Source of the DNA: Bradyrhizobium sp. U87765 SZCCT0048
GTDB lineage: Bacteria; Pseudomonadota; Alphaproteobacteria; Rhizobiales; Xanthobacteraceae
Direction: 5' to 3'
Assembly: GCF_018131225.1 (NCBI RefSeq)
Contig: NZ_JAFCMM010000001.1
Location: forward strand, 2,294,001 to 2,358,000
Length of the DNA stretch: 64,000 nt
The notes below the pieces were generated by a model. The model ran no database searches. It saw only the letters and a program-made list of their open reading frames with translations, and was not told the origin of the DNA. Both the position numbers and the translations under genes were made by a program. Shown here in pieces: positions 7,956-17,169 of this stretch (position 1 is the first letter of the stretch; each line of letters begins with the position of its first letter).

Positions 7956-9731
7956 TTACTTGGCTTCGGCGCGCTTCGGCGGCGAGGCCGGCCACGACTT
8001 GATCAGCGTGTCGTAATCGACGGTTTCGCCCTTCGGCTTCTCGTTCGCGAGCTTGCGCTGCGGAGCGATGTTGCCGTCCTTCTCCGACTTGGCGAACCAG
8101 TACTCAGCCGTCTGCTTCGGATTGAGCTTCGGACCGCAGGCGCCCTGCACGCCCGACTTCTCGAGGCGCTCCATGACCGAGTCCTGGGCCGCGGCCAGCG
8201 AGTCCATCGCCTGCTGCGGGGTCTTCGCACCCGACGCCGCATCACCGATGTTCTGCCACCACAGCTGGGCGAGCTTCGGATAGTCCGGCACGTTGTTGCC
8301 GGTCGGGGTCCACTGCACGCGCGCCGGCGAGCGGTAGAATTCGATCAGGCCACCGAGCTTCGGCGCACGTTCGGTGAAGCTCTTGTCCCAGATGTCGGAT
8401 TCACGGATGAAGGTGAGACCGACATGGCTCTTCTTGAGGCTGACCGTCTTGGAGACGATGAACTGCTGATAGAGCCAGGCCGCCTTGCGACGGTCGACCG
8501 GGGTCGACTTCAGAAGCGTGAGCGAACCCACGTCCTGATAGCCAAGCTTCATGCCATCCTTCCAGTACGAGCCGTGCGGCGACGGCGCCATGCGCCACTT
8601 CGGCGTGCCGTCGGCGTTCATGACCGGCAGGCCGGGCTTGACCATGTCGGCGGTGAACGCGGTGTACCAGAAGATCTGCTGGGCGATGTTGCCCTGCGAC
8701 GGCACCGGACCCGACTCGGAGAAGGTCATGCCCTGCGCCTGCGGCGGAGCGTACTTCTTCATCCAGTCGAGATACTTGACGATCGAGTAGACCGCAGCCG
8801 GGCCGTTGACGTCGCCGCCACGCTCGACCGATGAGCCGACCGGACGGCAGCCTTCCATGCGGATGCCCCATTCGTCGACCGGCAGGCCGTTCGGCAGGCC
8901 CTTGTCGCCGTTGCCGGCCATCGACAGCCAGGCGTCGGTGAAGCGCCAGCCGAGCGAGGGGTCCTTCTTGCCATAGTCCATATGGCCATAGACCTTGACG
9001 CCGTTGATCTCCTTGATGTCGTTGGTGAAGAACTCGGCGATATCCTCATAGGCCGACCAGTTCACGGGAACGCCGAGTTCATAGCCGTACTTGGCCTTGA
9101 ACTTGGCCTTGTAGTCCGGGTTGGTGAACCAGTCGTAGCGGAACCAGTAGAGGTTCGCGAACTGCTGGTCGGGCAGCTGATAGAGGTGACCGTTGGGCGC
9201 CGTGGTGAACGACTTGCCGATGAAATCGTCGACATCGAGATTCGGGTTGGTGACGTCCTTGGCTTCCTTGGCCATCCAGTCCGTCAGGTCGACCGCCTGG
9301 CCATAGCGGAAGTGGGTGCCGATGAAGTCGGAGTCGTTGATCCAGCCGTCATAGACGTTCTTGCCCGACTGCATCTGGGTCTGAATCTTCTCGACGACGT
9401 CACCTTCCTGGATGATGTCGTGCTTGACCTTGATGCCGGTGATCTCTTCGAACGCCTTGGCCAGCACCTTGGACTCGTACTCGTGCGTGGTCAGGGTCTC
9501 GGACACGACGTTGATTTCCATGCCCTTGAACGGCGTGGCCGCCTTGGCGAACCACTGCAGTTCCTTGAGCTGGTCGGCCTTGGACAGGGTCGACGGCTGG
9601 AATTCGCCATCGATCCACTTCTGAGCCGCAGCATCGTCCGCGTGCGCGGGCGACAGCAGCGCGGCGGATGCGACAAGCAGCGCCGCCGCGCTGGTCATCG
9701 TCATCAGACGAGTCTTCGTCAAACTTCGCAT
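7956..9731 (-). CDS. glpV: Glycerol ABC transporter substrate-binding protein GlpV
   Basis: A 591-residue periplasmic binding protein with a signal peptide of about 31 residues ending SPAHA. The large size and start DDAAAQKWIDGEFQPSTL match the GlpV-type binding protein of rhizobial glycerol importers. The ATG at 9731 has AAGGAGG upstream; the upstream TTG in the same frame overlaps that site and is unlikely. It is the last gene of the operon containing glpR, glpD, glpS, glpT, glpP and glpQ, and is followed by a clear terminator. A 176-base gap with an imperfect long hairpin separates it from the preceding gene, which may uncouple its expression. Glycerol specificity is inferred from gene context and family. 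Confidence 0.87.
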   Translation of the reverse strand: MRSLTKTRLMTMTSAAALLVASAALLSPAHADDAAAQKWIDGEFQPSTLSKADQLKELQWFAKAATPFKGMEINVVSETLTTHEYESKVLAKAFEEITGIKVKHDIIQEGDVVEKIQTQMQSGKNVYDGWINDSDFIGTHFRYGQAVDLTDWMAKEAKDVTNPNLDVDDFIGKSFTTAPNGHLYQLPDQQFANLYWFRYDWFTNPDYKAKFKAKYGYELGVPVNWSAYEDIAEFFTNDIKEINGVKVYGHMDYGKKDPSLGWRFTDAWLSMAGNGDKGLPNGLPVDEWGIRMEGCRPVGSSVERGGDVNGPAAVYSIVKYLDWMKKYAPPQAQGMTFSESGPVPSQGNIAQQIFWYTAFTADMVKPGLPVMNADGTPKWRMAPSPHGSYWKDGMKLGYQDVGSLTLLKSTPVDRRKAAWLYQQFIVSKTVSLKKSHVGLTFIRESDIWDKSFTERAPKLGGLIEFYRSPARVQWTPTGNNVPDYPKLAQLWWQNIGDAASGAKTPQQAMDSLAAAQDSVMERLEKSGVQGACGPKLNPKQTAEYWFAKSEKDGNIAPQRKLANEKPKGETVDYDTLIKSWPASPPKRAEAK

Positions 9732-9832
9732 TTTGGTTTCCTCCTTCAAGCGACTGACGTTTTATCCCGGCTTTCAGTCCCGGACTTGTGGAGCAGCCCC
9801 CAACCAAGCAGGCGGCCCCCTTCTCCTCTCAG

Positions 9833-9892
9833 GCATCATCCGGATTGGTTCCCTCCCCGGCGCTGATGCACCGCCTCGGGTCCGGATCATGC
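9833..9892 (-). repeat. Long imperfect stem-loop between the small membrane gene and glpV
   Basis: GCATCATCCGGA (9833-9844) and TCCGGATCATGC (9881-9892) form a 12-base stem with one mismatch around a 36-base loop. It sits in the 176-base spacer before the binding-protein gene. A processing or stability element raising glpV message relative to the membrane genes would fit, as seen with intercistronic hairpins in other ABC operons; this is inference. Confidence 0.5.
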
Positions 9893-9907
9893 GCAACGTT
9901 TCACCAC

Positions 9908-10234
9908 TCAGACCGTGCGAAAAATGGCGACGGCGGAGAGCAGCGAAATGACGGTGGCGAGCCACAGGCTCGACACCTCTATTCCTTCGTCGATCGGCAG
10001 CGTCAGCAACGGATTGGTGCCGACGAGCCCGATCCACAGCAAATGGATGACTGCCGCGACGATCAGCGAAATGAACAGGCGATCGCCGCGGGTCGTGGGA
10101 ATGCGCAGCACTCCGATCCGCTCGGCTTCGGGATAGGCGGCGCCAAGCCAGGTCATCACGCCGAGCGTCGCAGCCAGCAGCATGAAGAAGATGGCGGTCG
10201 GCCACGTCCAGGCCATCCATGCGAAATTCTCCAT
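9908..10234 (-). CDS. Small integral membrane protein of glycerol ABC operon (DUF2160-like)
   Basis: A 108-residue protein with three hydrophobic segments (about residues 10-30, 50-72 and 85-105) separated by short polar loops. It starts MENFAWMAWTWPTAIFF after a GAGGAGG ribosome-binding site. A small membrane protein of this kind (DUF2160, from memory) occurs between glpQ and glpV in alphaproteobacterial glycerol transport operons. Its role is not established; it may assemble with or regulate the GlpPQ permease. It starts 10 bases after glpQ, so it is co-transcribed. Confidence 0.8.
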   Translation of the reverse strand: MENFAWMAWTWPTAIFFMLLAATLGVMTWLGAAYPEAERIGVLRIPTTRGDRLFISLIVAAVIHLLWIGLVGTNPLLTLPIDEGIEVSSLWLATVISLLSAVAIFRTV

Positions 10235-10244
10235 CGCCGCCTCC

Positions 10245-11050
<806 letters not shown>

Positions 11051-11051
<1 letters not shown>

Positions 11052-11953
11052 CACGCCTCTCCCGTCTTCGCCTGGTGTTCGACACCGGCGTTGGTCATCA
11101 CGGTGTAGAACACCCAGCACACGATCAAAACGATGAGGTTGTAGACCAGCGACAGGGCCGCGGCCTTGCCGAGGTCGAACTGCCCCAGTGCGATCTTGAC
11201 GAGCTCGATGGACACGAAGGTCGTCGAATTGCCCGGACCGCCGCCAGTCACCACGAACGGCTCGGTATAAATCATGAAGCTGTCCATGAAGCGCAACAGC
11301 ACCGCGATCAGCAGCACGCGGCGCATCTTCGGCAGCTGGATCGCGGTGAACACCGCCCAGCGCGACGCACCGTCGATCTGCGCCGCCTGGTAATAGGCAT
11401 CGGGGATCGACTTGAGGCCGGCATAGCACAGCAGCGCCACCAGGCTGGTCCAGTGCCAGACGTCCATGACAATGACGGTCGCCCAGGCGTCGAGTTCGTT
11501 AGAGACATAATTGTAGTCGATACCGGCCTTGTTCAGCGCATAGCCCATCAGGCCAATGTCGGGGCGTCCGAACACCTGCCAGATCGTGCCGACCACGTTC
11601 CACGGGATCAGCAGCGGCAGCGCCAGGATGACGAGGCATGCGGCGACACGCCAGCCGTCTCGCGGCATCGACAGCGCGACGATGATACCCAGCGGGATCT
11701 CGATCGCCAGGATGATCGCCGAGAAGATGAGGTTACGCCACAGTGAGGCCAGAAAACGGCCGCCGAGATCGGTGGAAGGATCGAGCAACTCCTTGAACCA
11801 GCCGATGCCGTTCCAGAAGAACTGGTTGTTGCCGAAGGTATCCTGTAGCGAATAGTTGACCACCGTCATCAGCGGCAGCACGGCGGAGAACGCCACGATG
11901 AGGAAGACGGGCAGCACCAGCAGCCAGGCTTTCTGGTTGACGGTCTTCTCCAT
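11051..11953 (-). CDS. glpP: Glycerol ABC transporter permease GlpP
   Basis: A 300-residue MalF-like permease with about six membrane segments and an EAA coupling loop (LKSIPDAYYQAAQIDGASRW). The ATG at 11953 shares one base with the glpT stop (TGATG); a GTG directly before it is also possible. The stop overlaps the glpQ start. It is the first of the two channel subunits. Confidence 0.9.
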
Positions 11954-13038
11954 CACGCCACTCCCTCGACCAGCTGGCTATCGGCATAGACGTGAACCCG
12001 CGTCGGATCGAACACGAGGCCGACGGTGTCACCCTGGATCACAAGGCTGTTCGGCACCCGCGCCGCCAGCTTCTGATCCCCGACCCGCACCCGGGCGAAC
12101 CGCGCGCGGCCGAGATCGTCGATCCGCTCGATCTGTGCACTCAGAAGATCAGATGACGGCTGGGCAGCGGTGACGAATTCCGGCCGCACGCCAATCTCGA
12201 TCCGGCCGCCAGCCGGCAGCGACGGATAACCGCGCGCCAGCATGATAGGATGGCCACTGATCCGCGCGGTGCGGCCATCGACCTCCGCCGGCAGGATGTT
12301 CATGCCTGGCGAGCCGATGAAATAGCCGACGAAAGTGTGGGCCGGCTTGTCAAACAGCTCCTGAGGCGTGCCGCTCTGCACCACGCGGCCGTCATGCATC
12401 ACCACCACCGTGTCGGCGAAGGTCAGTGCTTCGGTCTGGTCGTGGGTGACATAGATCATGGTGAGATCGAGCGCATTGTGCAGCGCCTTGAGCTTTGAGC
12501 GCAGCTCCCACTTCAGATGAGGATCGATCACGGTCAGCGGCTCGTCGAACAGCACCGCAGCGACGTCGGAGCGCACGAGGCCGCGTCCCAGCGAGATCTT
12601 CTGCTTGGCATCCGCGGTCAGCCGCTGAGCCTTGCGGCTGAGATCCGGGGTAAGGTCGAGGAGCCGCGCGATCTCGGCGACCCGGGCATCGATCTGAGCG
12701 CGCGGCACGCCGCGATTCTTCAGTGGGAAGGCAAGGTTCTCGCCGACGGTCATGGTGTCGTAGATCACCGGAAACTGGAACACCTGCGCGATGTTGCGTT
12801 TCTGGGTCGGCAGCGCCGTCATGTCGGCACCGTCGAACAGCACCTTGCCGCGCGATGGCGCAACGATGCCGGAGATGATGTTGAGCAGCGTGGTCTTGCC
12901 GCAGCCTGATGGCCCGAGCAGAGCATAGGCGCCGCCCTGCCGCCAGGTCATCGACAGCGGCTTCAGCGCATAGGAATCCTCTGCGGCGGCATCGCCGCCG
13001 TAGGATTTCGCCAGATCGACCAGATCGATGCGAGCCAT
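11953..13038 (-). CDS. glpT: Glycerol ABC transporter ATP-binding protein GlpT (degenerate signature motif)
   Basis: A 361-residue ATPase with a C-terminal TOBE-like region, as in sugar importers. Walker A is canonical (GPSGCGKT, residues 42-49) and Walker B reads AVLFDE (161-166). The ABC signature, normally LSGGQ, reads LTADAKQ (140-146) and is strongly degenerate. The partner GlpS has a good signature but an unusual Walker A, so one of the two composite ATP sites looks impaired. The ATG at 13038 follows a GAGGT site; the same frame stays open upstream only as the shadow of glpS. This GlpT is an ABC ATPase, not the MFS glycerol-3-phosphate transporter of the same name. Confidence 0.88.
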   Translation of the reverse strand: MARIDLVDLAKSYGGDAAAEDSYALKPLSMTWRQGGAYALLGPSGCGKTTLLNIISGIVAPSRGKVLFDGADMTALPTQKRNIAQVFQFPVIYDTMTVGENLAFPLKNRGVPRAQIDARVAEIARLLDLTPDLSRKAQRLTADAKQKISLGRGLVRSDVAAVLFDEPLTVIDPHLKWELRSKLKALHNALDLTMIYVTHDQTEALTFADTVVVMHDGRVVQSGTPQELFDKPAHTFVGYFIGSPGMNILPAEVDGRTARISGHPIMLARGYPSLPAGGRIEIGVRPEFVTAAQPSSDLLSAQIERIDDLGRARFARVRVGDQKLAARVPNSLVIQGDTVGLVFDPTRVHVYADSQLVEGVA

Positions 13039-13048
13039 GATCAGAACC

Positions 13049-14128
13049 TCACATCGTGGCCGGCGCGGCCACCAGCCGCCCGGAGCTATCGAACACAAAC
13101 ACGTCGTCGGGATCGATCGCCGCCTTGAGATGATCGCCCGGCTGGAATTCGTGCACACCGGACAGCACCGCAACCCAGTCGATTCCGGGCTGACGCAGAT
13201 GCACGAAGCTCTCCGAACCGGTGATCTCCGTGAGAATGACCTCGGTCGCGAAAACATGTCCGCTGGCGGCATCGTTCGCCACAGCGAGCTGGTGAGCCCG
13301 GAAGCCGACCTGATAGGCGCCGTCCTGCAACGACGCATAGAGTCCGCTCGCCGGCGCCTCGACCCGCCCGTCATAGATGACGCGGCTGCCGCTCTTCTCG
13401 ATGCCGATCGTGTTGAGCGGCGGATCGGAGAAGACCTGCGCCACGCGCAGCGTATCGGGACGGCGATAGACCGTCGGCGTCGCGCCCATCTGCAACGCCT
13501 CGCCCTCCCACATGCAGACGGTATTGCCGCCGAGCAGCAGCGCTTCCGACGGCTCCGTAGTGGCGTAGACGAAGATCGCACCGGACGCCTCGAAAATCCG
13601 CGGCAGCTCAGTACGCAGCTCCTCGCGCAGCTTGTAGTCAAGATTGGCGAGCGGCTCGTCGAGCAGCACGAGATCGGCGCCCTTGACCAGCGCACGCGCG
13701 ATCGCCGTGCGCTGCTGCTGGCCACCCGACAGCTGCAGCGGCGTGCGCGACAGATAGGGATCGAGCTTCAGAAGTCGCGACGCCTCGCGCACCCGCGTCT
13801 CGATCTCGTCGCGCGGCCGGCCCTGCACCCGCAGCGGCGAGGCAATGTTCTCGTACACCGTCAACGACGGATAGTTGATGAACTGCTGGTAGACCATCGC
13901 AACCGAGCGTTTGCGCACATCGAAGCCGGTGACGTCCTTGCCGTCGACCAAAACCCGCCCGCGGCTCGGTTTGTCGAGGCCAGCGAGCAGACGCATCAGC
14001 GAGGTCTTGCCGGCGAGTGTCGGACCAAGCAGCACGCTCAGCGTGCCACGTTCCAGAGTCAGCGAGACATCGCGAATGTAGGGAACACCGTTCACCTCAC
14101 GGGAGACATGGTCGAGAGTGACGCTCAC
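13049..14128 (-). CDS. glpS: Glycerol ABC transporter ATP-binding protein GlpS
   Basis: A 359-residue ATPase of the sugar-importer class. Walker A is GPTLAGKT (35-42), keeping the G-x4-GKT frame but lacking the usual glycines. The signature LSGGQQQR (133-140) and Walker B LVLLDE (153-158) are canonical; a TOBE-like C-terminus follows. It starts with GTG in a four-base overlap (GTGA) with the glpD stop, linking glycerol-3-phosphate oxidation to glycerol uptake. It pairs with GlpT. Confidence 0.9.
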   Translation of the reverse strand: MSVTLDHVSREVNGVPYIRDVSLTLERGTLSVLLGPTLAGKTSLMRLLAGLDKPSRGRVLVDGKDVTGFDVRKRSVAMVYQQFINYPSLTVYENIASPLRVQGRPRDEIETRVREASRLLKLDPYLSRTPLQLSGGQQQRTAIARALVKGADLVLLDEPLANLDYKLREELRTELPRIFEASGAIFVYATTEPSEALLLGGNTVCMWEGEALQMGATPTVYRRPDTLRVAQVFSDPPLNTIGIEKSGSRVIYDGRVEAPASGLYASLQDGAYQVGFRAHQLAVANDAASGHVFATEVILTEITGSESFVHLRQPGIDWVAVLSGVHEFQPGDHLKAAIDPDDVFVFDSSGRLVAAPATM

Positions 14129-15666
14129 GGCCGCACTCCCGCTTCACGCAGCGACGGCTCGGCAGCACGCTGCGCCGTCATCCAGCGGTCGAGCTCCGCC
14201 ACTTCCTCCGCCGACAGGCGCAGGCCGAGCTTGGAGCGCCGCCACACCACATCCTCGGCGGTGCGCGCCCATTCCACGGTCATCAAATAGCGTACCTCGC
14301 TTTCGGTGAGCGTCGCGCCGAACGAGCGGCCGAGATCGGCGGCCGACTTCGCCCGGTCCAGCACCAGCCTGGCACGGCTGCCATAGGCATGGGCGAGACG
14401 CTCGGCATGGATGCGGCTGAGAAACGTGAACTCGCGCAGCAATTCGTTGGTGAGTGCGGGAATCGCAGAGACATCGAGATCGCCGCCGGGCAGCGGCGCA
14501 TGGCCGGTCCAGCCCTCCTTCTGCGCGGTGCCGCGCAAATAGGCCGCGACATGCTCCAGCGCTTCCTCGGCAAGGCGGCGGTAGGTGGTGATCTTGCCGC
14601 CAAAGATCGACAGCATCGGCACGCCGCCCGGCGTGTCCAGTTCGAAAACGTAGTCCCGCGTCGCCGCCTTGGCGTCGCTGGCGCCGTCGTCATACAGCGG
14701 CCGCACGCCGGAATAGGTCCACACCACGTCCTCCGGCGTCACCGGCTTGGCGAAATACTCGCTGACAGCTTCGCACAGATAGCGAACCTCCTCATCGGTG
14801 ATCTTCACCTTGGCCGGATCCCCATCATAGTCGCGATCCGTGGTGCCGATCAGCGTGAAGTCGTTCTGGTAGGGAATGGCGAAGACGATGCGGCCGTCCT
14901 CGTTCTGGAAGATATAGGCGCGGTCGTGGGCATAGAGGCGGCGCACGACGATGTGCGAGCCCTGCACGAGCCGCACCTTGGCCTTGGCGTTGACGCCGGC
15001 GCGCTGCGACAGCACCTCGTCGACCCACGGACCTGCGGCATTGATCAGCACCCGCGCGCGGATGGTGTCCTGCGTCCCCGTGCCGAGGTCCTGCACAGTG
15101 ACTTCCCAGCCATCGGCCGTCCGCCGCGCCGCGGTCGCGCGGGTGCGGGTGCGGATCACCGCACCGCGCTCGGCCGCGTCGAGCGCATTGAGCAGCACGA
15201 GGCGGGCGTCGTCGACGAAACAGTCGGAATATTCGAACCCGCGCCGGAAGCGGCCGGGGGCCAGCGGCATGCCGACCTCGTCGCGCTGCAGGTCAACCGA
15301 GCGCGCCGGCGGCAGGAGCTTGCGGCCGCCGAGATGATCGTAGAGGAACAGACCCAGCCGCAGCAGCCATGCCGGCCGCAAGCCGCGGTGATGGGGCAAA
15401 ACGAAACGCAGCGGTCGAATGATATGCGGCGCGATCTGCCAGAGCACTTCGCGCTCCATCAGCGCTTCGCGCACCAGGCGGAATTCGTAATACTCGAGGT
15501 AGCGCAGGCCACCGTGGATCAGCTTGGTCGACCAGGACGACGTCCCACTAGCCAAGTCATTCATTTCACAGAGGAAAACAGAATTTCCGCGCCCCGCCGC
15601 ATCCCGTGCGATGCCGCAGCCGTTGATCCCACCGCCAATGATAGCGAGGTCGAAGACCTGATCCAC
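14125..15666 (-). CDS. glpD: Glycerol-3-phosphate dehydrogenase (FAD, aerobic) GlpD
   Basis: A 513-residue membrane-associated flavoprotein oxidising sn-glycerol 3-phosphate to dihydroxyacetone phosphate and passing electrons to quinone. The FAD dinucleotide motif IIGGGINGCGIARDAAGRG is at residues 9-27, followed by SSWSTKLIHGGLRYLEYYEFRLV, a GlpD hallmark. Length matches the family (about 500). It stands first after glpR and overlaps glpS. No glycerol kinase gene is in the window, so phosphorylation must be encoded elsewhere. Confidence 0.94.
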   Translation of the reverse strand: MDQVFDLAIIGGGINGCGIARDAAGRGNSVFLCEMNDLASGTSSWSTKLIHGGLRYLEYYEFRLVREALMEREVLWQIAPHIIRPLRFVLPHHRGLRPAWLLRLGLFLYDHLGGRKLLPPARSVDLQRDEVGMPLAPGRFRRGFEYSDCFVDDARLVLLNALDAAERGAVIRTRTRATAARRTADGWEVTVQDLGTGTQDTIRARVLINAAGPWVDEVLSQRAGVNAKAKVRLVQGSHIVVRRLYAHDRAYIFQNEDGRIVFAIPYQNDFTLIGTTDRDYDGDPAKVKITDEEVRYLCEAVSEYFAKPVTPEDVVWTYSGVRPLYDDGASDAKAATRDYVFELDTPGGVPMLSIFGGKITTYRRLAEEALEHVAAYLRGTAQKEGWTGHAPLPGGDLDVSAIPALTNELLREFTFLSRIHAERLAHAYGSRARLVLDRAKSAADLGRSFGATLTESEVRYLMTVEWARTAEDVVWRRSKLGLRLSAEEVAELDRWMTAQRAAEPSLREAGVRP

Positions 15667-15742
15667 GAGACGCTTCCCCCGGCGCTCGCCCCTCCACGGG
15701 GCGATTTCGCTTTCGGGTTCGGATTAAACCATTCCCAAAAAC

Positions 15743-15768
15743 GAAAGCAAGTGAAAGATTATCGAAAG
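15743..15768 (-). promoter_or_regulatory. Phased GAAAG repeats upstream of glpD (candidate GlpR operator)
   Basis: GAAAG occurs at 15743-15747, 15753-15757 and 15764-15768, at 10- and 11-base intervals, in the 115-base glpR-glpD gap about 75-100 bases before the glpD start. Direct repeats on one helix face suit multimeric DeoR-family repressors. Assignment to GlpR is inference. Confidence 0.45.
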
Positions 15769-15781
15769 CGACTGCGAATAG

Positions 15782-16609
15782 TCAGTTGGCTGTGGGCTCC
15801 CGTTCCGGCGCTCCAAGGGCACCGTCGGCATCCTCTCCCCCCTTGGGGCCGGTTTCGATCACCTCGATGCCGCGCTCCTGGCACAGCGCACGGAAGCGCG
15901 GCGGGATGCCGGTGTCGGTGACGAAAGTCTGGATCTGGCTGATATGGGCAATGCGGACCGGAGCGCTGCGCTCGAATTTGGTGGAATCCGACACCAGCAT
16001 AACGCTGCGGGCATTGGCGATGATCGCCTGCGCCGCCTGCACCTCCCGGTAGTCGAAGTCGAGCAACGCTCCCTCCTCGTCGATCGCCGAGGCGCCGATG
16101 ATGGCGTAATCGACCTTGAACTGGCCGATCAGGTCGATCGCCGCCGAACCGATCACCGCCCCGTCCGCACGGCGCACATTGCCGCCGGCGACAATCACCT
16201 CGATCCGCGGATGGCGATAGAGCAGCATCGCGACATTGAGGTTGTTGGTGATCACGAGCAGGTCCTCATGGGACACCAGCGCGCTCGCCACCTCCTCGGT
16301 CGTGGTTCCAATATTGATGAACAGCGAGCAGCCGTTCGGGATCTGCGCCGCGGCGGCGACCCCGATGGCCTTCTTCTCGTCGGCCGCGACGAATCTTCGC
16401 GCCTCGTAGGCGAGATTCTCCACCCCGGAGGCGATGATGGCGCCGCCGTGGACTCGCGTCATTGAGCGGCGATCGCAGAGATCGTTGAGATCCTTGCGAA
16501 TCGTCTGGGCCGAAACCTCGAACCGCCGCGCGAGGTCCTCGACCGTCACGCGGCCGACGGAGCGGGCAATATTGAGAATTTCAGATTGGCGATGGGTCAG
16601 TCCAGCCAC
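15782..16609 (-). CDS. glpR: DeoR-family glycerol-3-phosphate regulon repressor GlpR
   Basis: About 275 residues. The N-terminal DeoR helix-turn-helix reads GLTHRQSEILNIARSVGRVTVEDLA and continues through VSAQTIRKDLNDLC. The C-terminal sugar-phosphate sensor domain shows INIGTTTEEVASAL and VIVAGGNVRRADGAVIG. The start is uncertain: no in-frame ATG exists. GTG codons occur at 16621, 16618 and 16609, and TTG at 16630. The GTG at 16609 is preferred because it has GGTGA about seven bases upstream and gives the usual short N-terminus. A long palindrome covers 16615-16647. The C-terminal tail is Asp/Glu/Pro-rich. It lies upstream of glpD on the same strand and should repress the operon when glycerol 3-phosphate is absent. 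Confidence 0.88.
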   Translation of the reverse strand: MAGLTHRQSEILNIARSVGRVTVEDLARRFEVSAQTIRKDLNDLCDRRSMTRVHGGAIIASGVENLAYEARRFVAADEKKAIGVAAAAQIPNGCSLFINIGTTTEEVASALVSHEDLLVITNNLNVAMLLYRHPRIEVIVAGGNVRRADGAVIGSAAIDLIGQFKVDYAIIGASAIDEEGALLDFDYREVQAAQAIIANARSVMLVSDSTKFERSAPVRIAHISQIQTFVTDTGIPPRFRALCQERGIEVIETGPKGGEDADGALGAPEREPTAN

Positions 16610-16614
16610 AGCGA

Positions 16615-16647
16615 TCACCACATGACGCAAAATGCGTCACATGGTGA
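16615..16647. promoter_or_regulatory. 33-base interrupted palindrome at the 5' end of glpR
   Basis: The core TGACGCA-AAA-TGCGTCA (16623-16639) is perfect. It is extended, past two mismatched bases on each side, by TCACCA and TGGTGA, giving 16615-16647. It overlaps the possible glpR start codons, so it could be an autoregulatory operator, an mRNA hairpin masking the start, or the site of another regulator. Confidence 0.6.
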
Positions 16648-16730
16648 TCCATGTTCCCCAATGGGGTCAACTCGCGATTTCGATGCTGCCGCGTCCCCGG
16701 GCGACGCCGAAACAGGGCATCAGGCGGTTG

Positions 16731-16928
16731 TCATGCCCGCACCGACACCTCACCCCGATCCTGCTTGAACCGCGTGGCGGCGCGTTCCGCCTCCCGCGCG
16801 CTGCGGAAGTAACGGCCTTCGAGGGAATTGAAGTCGTGGGTGGCTGCAAAGAACCGGTAACCGGCCTTGTCGCGAACGACGATACCAGCTGTTTCGGAAC
16901 TCACTTCGATGATGTAGCTGTCAGACAT
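16731..16928 (-). CDS. Small conserved-looking protein of unknown function
   Basis: A 65-residue soluble protein, MSDSYIIEVSSETAGIVV..., rich in charged residues and ending DRGEVSVRA. The ATG at 16928 has a GGGAG site seven to eight bases upstream, and composition is protein-like with alternating hydrophobic beta-strand patterns at the N-terminus and an Arg/Ala helix (SAREAERAATRF). I do not recognise the family. It is flanked by the glpR promoter and a 241-base gap in which I see no gene, so it is probably monocistronic. Confidence 0.65.
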   Translation of the reverse strand: MSDSYIIEVSSETAGIVVRDKAGYRFFAATHDFNSLEGRYFRSAREAERAATRFKQDRGEVSVRA

Positions 16929-17169
16929 GACACTCCCGCCGCCGGCATGACACCAGCGCTCCTGGTCGCACTAACACTGAAGAGACGAAAAAGTTCAGTG
17001 CGGGCGGCGACAACAGCCAGTCGCAGCCGAGAGATGCCGCGGCGAGAACCGCGGCACGAGACATGTCGAATCCAGGCGACGCCACCGGCTGTTTTCACGC
17101 TTCCGAATCCGGATCATGTTCCGCGCCGCCCCTCTAGTCGCGTTGCGCGACAACGCGATGACGTCCTCA

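Noticed and set aside
12000..14128. Extension of the glpT frame through glpS as one fused ATPase
   Set aside because: The upstream part is a frame shadow of glpS; glpT has its own start with a ribosome-binding site at 13038.
16929..17169. Possible small genes in the gap between the 65-residue protein and the flavin reductase
   Set aside because: Open frames here lack start sites with ribosome-binding sequences and have no protein-like composition; I see nothing supportable.
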